The notes: a model not told the origin generated them from the sequence alone. Numbered from the stretch's first letter, positions 41,981 through 53,442 are shown. The stretch: 64,000 nt of DNA from Blepharisma stoltei (GCA_914767885.1 CAJZBQ010000060.1:310001-374000); one strand, 5' to 3'. A program made the numbers and translations.

Positions 41981-44257
41981 CTATGATTGTTTTGATATCA
42001 TACTGCTTTTTATGAACTCTTCCAGTCTTTTAGTTTTCTCTTCGCTTGCCTTAAGTTGCTTTTTCGTTTTAGACAGCTTTTGGATGAGATCAGTATTAGA
42101 AACTGTCTCAAAATTCACTCCCTTTTCAAGCAGCTCAATCCTTTCCTCTTTTTCCATCATCTTCATCGAATTTTCTTTTAATTTTATATTTAAATCTTCG
42201 ATTATCCCTTCAAGCTTCCTTTTTTCAATCAAAAAAGTACCGCTTTCTTCAATTTTTTTCTTTAAAGTTTCTTCTAACTAATTATAAAATACCAAGTTTA
42301 TTTTGACGTCCTTTGTCGACTCGTTTACATCCAAATTAAATCTTAAATAGTTCATTGACTTCCTCAGATCCTCAAATGCACATTAAAATGGCATATTATC
42401 TATCAGCCTGCACTCTTGGAACATTAGCCCAGACTTTTAGGCCACGGCGAACTGGAACGGACTCGAAGCCAAGAAGGAAGTGCAGCCTCAAAAAATTGTT
42501 GGTGATAGGTTTTAGCTCCTCTTCTGTGGTTGGAAATGGAGATTCTCACTCCCCCCTTTAAATTGGAACAAAAAATTTTGTTCCAATTTAAAGGGGATTA
42601 AGAAATTTTTTTTAAAAACAAATCAATATAAAATTTCAAGAATTTATCGAATTAGATTAATAAATTTGTTTAATAAATACTATTTTTACTCTTTATCCTT
42701 TAAAACAAAGCAATATATAACTAAATTTTTATTATTAATTAATACGCCACTATTAATTGGTATCAAAACTATTTACACAAAAATTATTATATCTGTTTGC
42801 CAAGGAGCATTTTTTGGTTCTCCATTCTTAAATTTGGTTAGCCAGAAAATATGGCATGCCAACGAATTTGGCAAAGCCAGCTATTGTCTGGCCAACCAAA
42901 AAATGCTCCTTAGTGGGCTATTCTTGGTAAATAAGTATATTTTTATTGGTAAAAAAAAAATTAGAAAAATTTTATCGATCAAAGTGCTAATTTTGTTTAA
43001 ATAAGATGTTATTTATACTCTATTCTTTAAAATAAAGCACGAAATAAGTAAATTTTCAATTTTTGTAAAGAATTCGCATTGAATTTATATCAAAACTATT
43101 TAAATAAAAAATATCATTTTTTATTAAAAAATAAATTTTTTTAAATAAGATGCACTATTCTTTAAACAAGAGCAAGATATAACTAAATTTTTAATTTTAG
43201 TTAAGAAGAAACATTAACTTATATCAAAACTTTTTACATAAAAATTATGATTTTTAGATATAAAATATTTATTATAAAATTAAATTTTGTTCCAATTAAA
43301 GGGGGGTTAATTTACCAAAAAAAATGGAAATTTTTACTATATTTTGTTCCACATTAAAGGGGGGGAGTCAGCAATCTCCTTTGCATCCTTGGGCATCCTC
43401 TATCGAGAAACCGGAGATTCAACCAGGCCATAGAGGAACAGTCTTTTACCTGTAGCTGCTAAAGAAAGGCACTTTGGCAGCTGAGAGCTCCAAGGAGTTA
43501 ATGTGTGAAATCAGGCTACTCCAAAACGCCTTTTGCAGGGCCGCAAAAATCCATAAGCGCACACTCAAGACTGAAGCCTAAAGGCAAGGACGAGACACCT
43601 GCATCAGTTACGGCTAGCCTACTTGGTAGTTTGCTGCAAAGCCGATGCATTTGGTGATTGCATCACAAAATGATAGCGCCTGCCTTTAATAATCCTAATC
43701 TTTAGATCCTCAAACTCCTCTATTGTCTGCCTCAGCTGGGCAAGTAAAATTTGTATACTTTCGTGTGAGCTTGAAAGCTGCTCATAAAGATTTTCTATTT
43801 CGTTTGCAAATGAAGCTTTAAGCTGGTCAAATTCATTTTTATTGCCTTCAAGCTTTAGTGTACTTTTAGTGCTCTCATTTGAAGAAATTAAGCCTATTTC
43901 TTTTTTAAGAATTTGGTTTTCTTCTCATAAGATTTTGTAGTTTTCTTTGAGAGCCTCGTATTTTTGTTCGATTGATTCAGGTTTTTCGAAGGAAAATGAC
44001 TTTCGGTCTGGAGATTGAGCCTTTGTGCTTTGTGGGAAAAATACAAATGAAGTCTCTCGATATCGCTTGTGGGAAATTGATGGAGATTGCGTTCTTACTA
44101 TTGGAGATTTTGGAGTAAGCGTTGATGATTTTAAATCAGAACTGAAGGATAAATTATATGGATCTTTATTGAGGATTATTGGAGATTTTGAGGCTTTTCT
44201 AAATAAAGCATACAGCCTTGAAGATGCTATCAAATATGTTCGGTTTTCCTTTTTCAT
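41981..44257 (-). CDS. coiled-coil protein split by a large nested insertion
   Basis: About 315 residues after removing the R2 element (42377-43703 plus one repeat) and a 15-nt intron (42278-42292, GTATTTTATAATTAG). N-terminus MKKENRTYLIASSRLYAL, then a Ser/Pro region (SPIVRTQSPSISHKRYRE), then nearly continuous coiled coil. One Trp is TGA (YKILWEENQIL). The joins are IEEFED|LRKSMNYL and KINL|LEETLKKK. No known domain; could be structural. Confidence 0.8.
42549..43367. mobile_element. MITE-B copy flanked by TCA
   Basis: 819 bp, TCA|CTCCCCCC..TTTAAATTGGAAC ... GGGGGGAG|TCA, inverted relative to 21817-22615. Left end is the TIR hairpin, right end the two direct copies. The TCA direct repeat shows that the duplication is three bases, T-N-A. 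Confidence 0.88.
42789..42930. mobile_element. small palindromic element nested in MITE-B
   Basis: Inverted arms AAGGAGCATTTTTTGGTT / AACCAAAAAATGCTCCTT with an inner pair GGTTAGCCAG / CTGGCCAACC. It interrupts a stretch that is continuous in the other MITE-B copy (near 22340). Exact borders within a few bases. Confidence 0.75.
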
Positions 44258-44955
44258 AATTTAATGTTTAAAATTAAATGATTACTTATTCTTTACGAAA
44301 AAGCAGAAAACAATATATTTAAAGAAAAAATATTCATATAATTTTAGAGATTTAAATTTTGGGGAAATTATTTTGCACATCTCATTCACTATTTTAATAA
44401 TTTTTAGTTAGATTTATAATTGAGCAGCTTATTCGACTAAGATTTAAATTTAAAAATATTTATTATAGTTTATATGCTAATAATAAAATTCTCATCGTTT
44501 TCGAGCCGTATTTTTCAATAAACTTCATTTGTTGCTAGGTGCTTAGATTTTAAAAAAATGTTCTTACATCATCAGTAAGCTCGGTATAAAATTTATGCCA
44601 CTTTTAATTATGAAATTTGAGAATCAGTCAATCGGTTACAGTTTTGGCTCGGCGCTCTTACTCATTATGAATAGTCGATTGCAATATTTTAAACTAGCTT
44701 GTTTATAAATTTAAAACTCGATATAATTATTTTTTGAAATAATGCGCTCTATCCACATTGATCCAGCTATTTGTTTCGCCTTACAAAATTTTTTAATATT
44801 CGCTAAAGTAAAGCAACGAAACTGAAGAGCATTCTATAATCATTTTAAAATAAGTTAATTTTATTTCTCAACTTATTCATTAGCAACTCCATCATTGACT
44901 TTTTGTCCCTTTATATATGCCAGAATAAATATTTAATAAAATTTCAAATATAAAT
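44258..44955. other. divergent intergenic region
   Basis: About 700 bp between divergently transcribed genes (starts at 44257 minus and 44956 plus); it should hold both promoters. AT-rich, no recognisable element. Confidence 0.4.
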
Positions 44956-45819
44956 ATGATGATTACAGCCATAAATCCAATTCAAACTTTTTCAAAAAAT
45001 TTCGATGATTATAATAATCAAGAAGATTCAAATGGGACTAATAGTAATTTTCTCACAAAAACAAACACTATTAGCCCTGTAACTTATAAAAACCCTCAAC
45101 AAAATTATGAGTCTCCTCAGATGATGGAATCTGAAATTCAAAATCAAACAGATGAATCGCAATCGATGGATGTTGAAAAACAGCCAGAGGAGCAAATGAT
45201 GACTCCTTTTGAATTTTTCATGAGCTTACCCAAAAATGTACCTGACCCTGGGCATACTCATCTACCTCCAAAACTTAGAAACACCCCAAAGCGCACTCTT
45301 GTTTTGGATATTGATGAGACTTTAGTTCACAGCGATATAGAGCCTACCCCAAATAGCAAAACAATGGTAAGCTTTATGAGTCATGGAAGACTTTGCAACG
45401 TCTATGTAAGCTATAGACCCTTCTTAGTTGAGTTCTTGCAGATCGTTTCACAGAAATTTGAAGTTGTCGCCTTTACAGCTTCACAAAAATATTACGCAGA
45501 TCAGGTTTTGAAAAGCATTGATCCTCAGAGAAAATTGATCAAGCATAGACTATATCGAGAGTCTTGCTATGAAATCAAAGGAAACTACATCAAAGATTTG
45601 AGGGTTTTAGGAAGAGACTTAAAAGATGTTATCATTGTTGATAACTCAATTCTATCATTTGCTTTTCAGCTTGATAATGGGATACCTATTCTCTCTTGGT
45701 TTAATGACCCTAACGATAGAGAGCTGTGCAATCTCGTCACTTTACTTGATGAAATCAATAAAGCCTCAGATATTAGACCAGCATTAAAAGCAAGGTATAA
45801 TTTATCAAGGTTCAGCTAA
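44956..45819 (+). CDS. CTD-type small phosphatase (FCP1/SCP, HAD fold)
   Basis: 287 residues. N-terminal 90 residues are polar and disordered; the catalytic domain begins RTLVLDIDETLVHSD (DxDxT nucleophile motif), followed by SYRPFLVEFL, VVAFTASQKYYAD and VIIVDNSILSFAFQ. The C-terminal half matches CTDSPL2/Dullard-type phosphatases, which remove phosphate from Ser/Thr of proteins such as the RNA polymerase II CTD or lipin. Ends in LSRFS. No intron or IES. Confidence 0.93.
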   Translation: MMITAINPIQTFSKNFDDYNNQEDSNGTNSNFLTKTNTISPVTYKNPQQNYESPQMMESEIQNQTDESQSMDVEKQPEEQMMTPFEFFMSLPKNVPDPGHTHLPPKLRNTPKRTLVLDIDETLVHSDIEPTPNSKTMVSFMSHGRLCNVYVSYRPFLVEFLQIVSQKFEVVAFTASQKYYADQVLKSIDPQRKLIKHRLYRESCYEIKGNYIKDLRVLGRDLKDVIIVDNSILSFAFQLDNGIPILSWFNDPNDRELCNLVTLLDEINKASDIRPALKARYNLSRFS

Positions 45820-46028
45820 AGTCAAGTTGTTTTAACAATTAAATAAAGATAATTAACGACATTAAGTTTATACTTAATTTAAGGCTCAATAATATATTTT
45901 CCTCAACACAGAGTTTATATTTATCAATGGATTAGAAAGGCCAATTGCAGATGAAAATAGGCTAAAGTTTTCAATTTTATGTAAAATATTATTTAATAAA
46001 TAATAGTAATAATGTCGGTATTTAAAGC

Positions 46029-48766
46029 CTACAAATAATCAAAATCAAGGCTCGCTGTTCGTAAGTGATATATTCTCCCATTATATTTTGCCTTTATTGC
46101 CATGGCTCTTTTCAAATGCTCGCACTCTGCTCCACATTTCTTATAGTCATGCCCTTCCATGCATTGCTCCAATAATCGTTTGGTGTATGGAGAAAGAGCT
46201 TGATATTCTGCTTTATTTTTAAATATAGAAGCTAATGAATTCGGGATTTCATCATTTTTCTCTTTATCAAAGCTGTCATTTAAAAAAGACTTTGGCAAAG
46301 TAGATAAAGTTTGGTTTAAATCACCTTTTGGGAAATTCGTTTCTTTAAGTTTATTTTTATGTTTCGAAAATTTTTTTATATCTTTGGAATGAGATGCGCT
46401 TTCTAGGGTCTCTAGTTTATCGGTTATCGTTGATTTAAGGTTTTCTGTATATTGAGCGAAATGCGGGTATTGTGATTGAAGCAGATTTTTAAACTTTTTG
46501 AATAAATTTTTTTGCTCTTTATTGAGTGTGACAACAAGTGCTTTTTCAGCATTTTCTAATTTCTTATTTGATATATCAAACCTTAGAGATTGATGCATGA
46601 ATATTCCGTCTTTATCTTCATAATCGTGCTCTTCTGAAGAGTTTGAAAGGCTGGAACCTCTATTTTCAAATTGTGATTTTTTATGGTGTTTTTTATTAAG
46701 AATCTCATTTTCAGAAATTTTTTCTAGCTTTTCGTCCTGACTCCAATATTTATTTTTTGAGTTTTTACTCCTTCCTCCTTCCATGAGCAAGCAAAACATT
46801 GGAAAATCTCTATTTTTTGGATAAAAAGCAATCCTCCTTGAGCAAACAAATTTTTTTGTTCACTCAGGAGGAAGAGAGTCAGCATCATGAGTTTCTTGGC
46901 TGTTTTCATTAAAGCCCATCGGTTTTCCTTTATTTCTATTCACATTTGGCCTTTGGCTATAAGAGCCTGTAAAATTTCTATTTCTTTTTATATCAAAATT
47001 AGAAACTGCTGTAGCATCGCTACCTTCATTATCGCTGTCTAATTCTTTTTGGAGGCCATATTTCTTCATGATTTCGTTAGCATCTATTCCAGAATAAACA
47101 AACTTGCTTCCATGCACCTGAAGTCATGATTCTTCGATTTGTTTATTTTTTTCTTCAGCCATCCTTCACAATACACTCCTCTGCAGGAATTCATCTTTTA
47201 ATCTTACTTACTTCCCCCCACGTGAGTGAACAAAACCATTAGAAAAATCGCTATTTTTTGGCCAAAAACCCACCCTTTGTGAGTGAATAAAAATTTTTTG
47301 ATAGAAAAATTTTTTATGGAAAAAAATTTTGATATATTAATGATAATTATTATAATGAAATCTAGAGCTAATTCTGTTTAATTTTTAACAAATTGCTTTT
47401 TAAAACATAAATTTCATATATTAAATTAATATTTGCTTTCCAATTTTTGCGAATTAGGATTTTGTTAAATTTCTAAAAAAAATTTTTTTATAAAATTTAT
47501 ATATAATTTTTTTAAAAAAACAAAAATTAACGCCCTCAGTGAGTGAACAAAATTTTTTTGTTCACTCACGGAGGGGGGGGGGGGAGTTAGTAATTTATTT
47601 CGCTTCCCAATTAATTTAGTTTTCAAATTTTCACATTCTTTTTTGAGTGAATTTATTGTGAGTTTGCTTTTTTCAAGTTTTTCCTTTGAAATTGAGTTTA
47701 TGGATTTTTCTGATTTTAGCTCAATTGAAATTTCAGTGACTTTATTCTGCAGTTGAGCAATTTCATTTAATTTTCCAGTTAACTCATAAATTTTTAAATT
47801 TTTGAAGCTTATCTCATCATCGAATTTTTTCTTTTCTTCTAATAAAGTATCGCATCTGCGCTTAAGCTTGAGAATTTCTAATTCTTTTTCGCCAGCAATG
47901 CTTTCCAATGCTGAATCTATCCCTTTGTTTTCTACTTGGCATCCTTTTTCGGCACATTGTGTTTGTTTTATTGTTTTCTGCCTTGCAAGGCTGCTTACTC
48001 ATTCTTTTCTTAAATTTTCGACTCCGTCTTCGAATCCATTATTTTCCTCCTTGATGTCAAATTTAATCAGGTCAGGCGTTTCAACAGGGCTAGGCACATC
48101 AGTGCGCATCTGGCATAATGAGTCATACAAATCTCATAGATGATTAGTAACTCCTGTAACCTTAAGATTTTTCATTTTGTCACCTAATTCTTTAAGGAAA
48201 TTTATGTCTGGGCTGTCACTCCGACATGCCTTTACTCTTCCATTTTCCCCTGAATTTTCAGTTTGAGTGATTTCATCCCTGCATCTAATTTTGGCTGGAG
48301 TTTTTTTAGATTCCAGATTTTTTAAATATTTCGTTATTTGTTGAAAAGCTTTTTTATAGCCAATTAACCCTCTTATAATGCAATTTCCTAGTTTAGTGTC
48401 TTTTTGCTTTGTACAAATCGCAATGTTTTCTAAATACTGCTGGTATTTTTCACAGGATTGATTAATATTCTGCAAATCAAATCCGTCCAATGGATTGATA
48501 TTATTAAGTTCAATTTCATAAGCATCAAGATCTTTATCAAGCCTGTTAAGTTCTGCACAAAAAAATATTTCTGAACTCCTTTTATATAGAGAAATTGAAG
48601 ATGCAAGTGCATTTGATTCAGCAGCCTCTTTGCTTATTGCTTCATAAGAACTCTCATAATTATTCAACAACATACTTGACTTTCTAGATTCTCTTGGATT
48701 TGAAGCTGTTGTTGAACGCTCTTGAGACCTTTTCTTTTTTAAGTTTGGGAGGTTTGGCTCGTGCAT
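46029..48766 (-). CDS. large coiled-coil protein with two IESs
   Basis: About 740 residues: MHEPNLPNLKKKRSQERS (48766), a region to VTNHLWDLYDSLC (Trp is TGA), coiled coil ELEILKLKRRCDTLLEE, then after the MITE-A (47207-47589) KLL|RLKDEFLQRSVLW ... MAEEKNKQIEESWLQVHG, then after the second IES (46768-46881) HDA|KNSKNKYWSQDE, ending LRTASLDFDYL. Both joins are in frame only with a specific choice of TA. The C-terminal 60 residues hold Cys/His (QCMEGHDYKKCGAECEHLK) that could bind metal. Two separate genes were considered; the continuous frame through the MITE argues for one. Function unknown. Confidence 0.75.
46768..46881. mobile_element. 114-bp short MITE-A derivative (IES)
   Basis: Four TIR-like copies are packed into 114 bp: CTCCTTCCTCCTTCCATGAG, CCTCCTTGAGCAAAC, GTTCACTCAGGAGG. 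The spacer CTATTTTTTGG is kept. Minus-strand flanks are TGA at one end and TAA at the other. It shows the MITE-A layout with the core deleted. Confidence 0.85.
47207..47589. mobile_element. MITE-A IES in the coiled-coil gene
   Basis: 383 bp including one TA; standard MITE-A, inverted relative to 53443. On the minus strand the far end reads GGGAAG|TA AG|TA AGATT. Only the second TA gives an open frame (TTA CTA AGA TTA AAA). Confidence 0.88.
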
Positions 48767-49066
48767 TTCTAATAAAAACTATTTCCATCTTTAATTTACA
48801 TTGGCCTTTCTTCAAGGTGAAGACTTATACAAACTAATATTATGGAAACTCGCAATAAAATTTATATTTAAATGATGATTTTTTAGCCTAATGTTAATCT
48901 GGGGAAAATAATAAATATTAAAACTACTCATTTCTTGATTCAACTGAACCCGAAAGAAACAATTAAAGCTTAATTTTTATTCCAAAAATAATTAGACCTA
49001 ATATCAATTAATCAAAATTAACTATATTGAAGTAAATTTAATGGCATTATTATTGGCGCATCAAAA

Positions 49067-51618
49067 ATGAGTTTGCATGCTTCCAAAAGTTTTGAAGATT
49101 TTACAGCTCATTCATCAGCAAAAAGAGTTCCAGCATTTTCATCTAAAATCTTAAAGAAAGTATCTAACTATCATTCAGTGAATTCACTGCAGCTGAACTC
49201 TGAGAAACTCAGGTCTGATAATTCCTCCTTCATTCTTAGCTTGGCTAATAAAAGCTCAATTGTCAAAAGCAACTATTCTATGAATACTTCAGGCATATAT
49301 CTATCGCCAATAAAAGAATCGACTTCACCTCCTATTCAGTTTAAATCTTCTGTGATAAAAAATAAGTACAATTTAATTCAAGTTCTACAAGAATTAGAAA
49401 AATCAAGCGATAAGCCAGATATTAAAAAAGCCAAAGCTGCTTCAAAAGCATTAGAAATATGTGCTAATGAAAGTGGGGCATATCAAAAAGAAATGCAGAT
49501 GATTACTTCAGAAATTACTAGGTCGCTTTATGCTGACAAAAAAGAGCTGGATGAGGACGTCCTTGAAAAAATATATGATAAACATACAGGTAATTCTTAT
49601 GAAGATGCCTTATTAGACAGTGAAATACCTTATTTCCATATATCAAATACTTATAAAGAATTATGAGAAGAATCGAAGAATGATATTAATAGATTGCAAA
49701 AATAGATTGAATTATTATTTAAGACATTTAAGTTTAAGCTTATAATAACTCTTCAAGTCCCGTACTTCTTGGCCTAGGCTTGGACAATAACTCTGAATAA
49801 AGATAGACGGGCCGTCTATCTAAAACTGTTTCTATCCCTAGCCCTTTAGGACCTCTCTGATCTACACCAGGCACAGTGTAGACCCATATTCTTGAGCTGA
49901 GACTCTCAAAAAGTCGTGAACTTCTCCCCTGAGCTCGAATGTAGGACTTGAACCCTACCCCAAGCTAATATTTCTTAATTGTGAATTTCTTTTGAAAAAT
50001 CTTATACCGCAAAAATCACTCATGCACTTGGAAAGAGGTAAAATCTACACAGATTTCAAAGTCGCTATCAAAGCTAGAGACAAAGAAATTGATAGACTAA
50101 AATGGGAAATCCAAGAAGCCATCAATGCACCAGTTAAAGCTATGGAGTGAAAAATGGTCCAGTTAGAAGAACAAGTAATGCTTTATTAAGAATATAAGAT
50201 TTAAAGACGATGCTAACGATACCCAAGAAAAGCTCAATCAGGCATATATGAAAATTAACGACTATATAAAATTAGCATTATTTAGATTATCGAGAAGCTC
50301 CCGGTAGCACTCGCGAGTGTGTTTCTCCACCTTGCGTCGTTGGGCTGTCCACAGCTGCTCTATCTGGGGGTTAAATCCTCTCCGCCTGAGGCTTGAGTCA
50401 AATGGAGAGTAAAGTGGGCTATGCCACTTTATCATGCACTAGGCTAGGGTTGCCTGCTTAGAAATTCCAAAAAATGGAATTTTGGAGACTCTTGACAAAA
50501 GGTAAAACTTATATTCAGGGCTTAACTCCTGGTTTTACGCTGGAGAGCTGCCCGATAGGCTTAGAAGGCTTTACTGAGCTTCCCCTTTCCAATTCCAAGT
50601 CTCCATTTCCATCGAGATAAATCCAACTCCTGAAAGCGGACTAAAGGCTAGGCCCAAAACATATTAGGATTGGTTGACTAGTATAGCTGTCCAATTTTAA
50701 GCTGGAAAAACCTTGCCAGTAGCTCCATGATCGGGAGGCTCCAGGCCGAGACACCATATTTTAATTATGAAAATTAACAACTATAAAGCAGAGTCTTCAG
50801 CAGACAAAAATTTGATTGGAGATTTGCAGGTAAAAACAATACAAAATGAAAAGCAAATTATCCATTTAAAAGAGAGCTTAAATGATTTGGTAAATAAGCA
50901 TGATGCTGCTTTAAATGAAAATAAAAATTTAAAAACAGAGCTTGAATCAGCAGTTAAAATGCTTGAGATTATAAAAGATGAAAAAAGTGAGCTTGAATTG
51001 CAAGTGAAGCTATTGGAAATAAAAATAAGCAATCTTATAGCAGATTCAGGATCTGGAATGGAGAATTTAACTCCAAGGCCAAACTTCGGCGGTACTGAAG
51101 AGTTTCACACTTTGAAAGGTTCAAGCACCAAAGAAAAGGTTGGAGAATTAAGTTTTTAATTAATGAAATTTTCTCTCGCACATTCAGTGCCTTCTAAATT
51201 TTCTTTACTTGAGGTTGAGATATGATAACAGCTCTGAACAGCAGTAGGTGAAGTGGCCTAACCGTCTAACCGTTAAAGTTATCAAGCCCTTTTCAGACTT
51301 CTCTAGTCAGTGTCAGCCTTAGCACAGACCTCTTCTCTTCAAGCTGAGACTCTCAAGAAGCTTTGACTTCTCTCACTAAGCTCGGTTATGGGTCTAGCCT
51401 AGTGGATTAGGACTAGGGTCCCATCCCTAACTGCCATTTTAAATATTGTTAGAGAATTAATTAAACTCCTTAAAAGCTTCAAATTAGACCGTAAACCTAC
51501 AAGAGTTTTTCAAAGAAGAGAAACTTTAAATCCAAAGAGGAAAAACACTTTAGGCATTTCTATAAGAAAAGCTGAAAGAATGTTTTCTGTTATTGAAAAA
51601 ACTGATGATGACTTATAA
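49067..51618 (+). CDS. coiled-coil protein interrupted by three retro-like elements
   Basis: About 470 residues from MSLHASKSFEDFTAH to EKTDDDL-TAA. Three insertions with direct repeats are removed: 49704-50016 (R5), 50267-50766 (R1) and 51152-51447 (R5), plus one repeat copy each. A 16-nt intron GTAATGCTTTATTAAG lies at 50175-50190. The joins read NRLQK|SLMHLERGK, YMKINDY|KAESSADK and STKEKV|RELIKLLK, all in frame. TGA gives Trp in TYKELWEES and AMEWKMVQ. N-terminus Ser-rich; residues 190-400 coiled coil; basic C-terminus RVFQRRETLNPKRK. Function unknown. Confidence 0.82.
49704..50016 (-). mobile_element. R5 retro-like element
   Basis: Flanked by GCAAAAAT (49696-49703, 50009-50016). Related to 51152-51447 by TTGAGCTGAGACTCTCAAAAAG. 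On the minus strand GGTTCAAGTCC (near 49950-49960) matches a tRNA-type B box within a GTAGG..CCTAC stem, hinting at a tRNA-related origin. Confidence 0.75.
50267..50766 (+). mobile_element. R1 retro-like element
   Basis: 500 bp between 19-bp repeats starting ATGAAAATTAAC and ending ACTATA (50248-50266, 50767-50785; one mismatch). The right half aligns with 63180-63530 (CCAAAAAATGGAATTTT, TTTTACGCTGGAGAGCTGCC, AAAACCTTGCC). The left half is more divergent. Confidence 0.9.
51152..51447 (-). mobile_element. R5 retro-like element
   Basis: Flanked by GTTGGAGAATTAA (51139-51151) and GTTAGAGAATTAA (51448-51460). Shares AAGCTGAGACTCTCAAGAAG with the R5 copy at 49704. Confidence 0.82.
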
Positions 51619-51769
51619 AAATTATTAATTTTGCGATTTTGCAATATTTGGCACTAAGTTTAATATCAATATTTTAAGGGTCTTGCTAATAAATATTTAT
51701 TTTTGTCCATGCATCTATAATTTATAATATACTAATATACTGATTTTAAAAATTTTAACTGTTTTATAA

Positions 51770-52672
51770 ATGTTAGTATCAACTTCTGATGAGATTTGCA
51801 AGCATCCTCTAAACAATTCTCCAACTAAGCAGCAGTTTTCTTTCTCAAAGGCTTTACGCTTCAAAAGTTATCAAAGTTCTCTCTGTAAAGAAGATTTCTA
51901 TAAGATTCCTTCAGCATTGGACCACCGATCCACCAATTTTGGTATTGGCGAAAGATCTGATTTTACAAAGTCTCAAAGTCAGAGTCCAGCACCTTGGGTT
52001 TACCAAATTCCTTCTTCGTTGAAGAAATCTGGAATAAGCTTTGGAACTTCCAGAGAGTTGTGCAAACGAGTTTTTGAGACTCATTTAACTCCTGATCCAT
52101 CTGTCCCTGGGCCTGGAACTTATAAGTTTAAGCAAAAATCACTCGGTGTAGATGCGCCCAAATGAACTTTGAGACCAAAAACTCAGTCTCCCGACGATAA
52201 AAAAGAAAAAAAGCACATCCCAGGACCAGGGACTTATGCACCCAAATGAGACATGCCAAAAACAGGTGATTATGTTTTGTCTAACTGAAATTCCACAAAA
52301 TCAAGCAGCTTCGCACCAAATTCTCTATCAAGATTTGGAAGCAGAAATCTCAGTGCTTCTATCTTGCCTGGGCCTGGAGCATATCAAATAAATTCTAGCA
52401 TAAATGAGAAAGGCGAATATTTTGTTTCAAAATTTCAGTCTTCAATGTCAAGGTCTTTTGGCAAATCTAAAAGGGCTTTAATGAGATCGAATTCAGAATA
52501 TCCTGGGCCAGGGACTTATAGAGCACCATCAGAGTTTGGATACTATGAAAGCAAAGTTAAGCTTAAACTAAATATGAAATTGTATGAAAAAGCTAAAAAA
52601 AGTATCGCAAGCACCTCAGTCCCAAATTCAAGAAGAAGTTTAGAATCTTCTCCTAGAGGGAAAGATTATTAA
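51770..52672 (+). CDS. SHIPPO-repeat (ODF3/CIMAP-like) protein
   Basis: 300 residues. At least four SHIPPO-type PGPGTY/PGPGAY repeats occur at about residues 117, 150, 200 and 243, each followed by Pro/Lys-rich spacer. Four TGA codons encode Trp (e.g. APKWTLRPK, YAPKWDMPK). Proteins of this family bind along ciliary or flagellar microtubules or lie inside them. The C-terminus is basic and Ser-rich. No intron or IES. Confidence 0.88.
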
Positions 52673-53442
52673 AGCAAATTTTTATTTAAATTTATTTAAT
52701 CATAGAAGAATAATTTCATGATGATTTTTGATTTTAAACTATTTATTTTTTAACGAAATATTTATATTAGCAAAGCTTATTAAAGTTGCATGAGGGCAGC
52801 TAGTTAGCCAATTCTAAGATCTCAGCTACAGAATGCGCAAATTTTTGAAATCATTTATTTTAATATATATATTTAATACATCAAAAAATAGCAATATATT
52901 GATTCATCATGGTTTACAATCATACCTAGTTTTGCCTAAAAATAACATTCTGCAAGGCTAATTATCCCCCTTAGATTTTTAGGGTGGGAATATTATCTGG
53001 AAAAGTAAGGATTAAAAAAAAATTAATTGAGTTTGGGTGCAATGGCCACGGCTATAAATTATTGGAAGAATATGTTAAACATTTTAAGGAAAAATGTGGA
53101 AGAATTTCAGATTTTTGAAATGGTTACTTTATTTAGCGAAATTAAGAGTAAAATTGAAGATTCAGATGCTGATGGAATTTATTTGACTTCACTAACTCAG
53201 AATAACCGCTTTTAAGCTTGAAATTAAATAAGGCTTATTGAGGTCAGATGCTTACTCTTTTCTGTAGGTGAGCAGATCATTCAAAAAATCCTAATTTATT
53301 CTTTTAAACAAAATAATTTTATATATAACAAATGTTTGTTAGCTATATATAAAATGATTAGTTTAATATGAAACCTCTAGTTAATCTATTAATACATTTT
53401 AAAGCATAAATTTTTAAAAATAAATTCAATTTTTTCTCTAAA
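52673..53442. other. intergenic region with one doubtful small ORF
   Basis: AT-rich. Contains only the 57-codon frame at 53041-53215 (listed separately) and the flank of a MITE-A. Confidence 0.4.
53041..53215 (+). CDS. possible small protein
   Basis: 57 residues: MATAINYWKNMLNILRKNVE then an acidic helix-like C-terminus (KSKIEDSDADGIYL). The base composition is higher in G/C than the spacer around it, and it ends in TAA. No family recognised and no second line of evidence. Confidence 0.35.

Larger units (their letters stand above)
42377..43703. mobile_element. R2 retro-like element carrying nested MITEs
   Basis: Flanked by 11-bp repeats AGATCCTCAAA (42366-42376, 43704-43714), which contain no TA. 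Outer parts 42377-42548 and 43371-43703 match R2 at 39135. MITE-B (42549-43367) is inserted in it, and that in turn carries a small palindrome (42789-42930): three levels of nesting inside one coding exon. Confidence 0.9.

Noticed and set aside
42546-43370. Reading the MITE-B flanks as a TC dinucleotide duplication
   Set aside because: TCA is repeated on both sides, and other copies have TAA on both sides, so a 3-bp T-N-A duplication is the simpler description.
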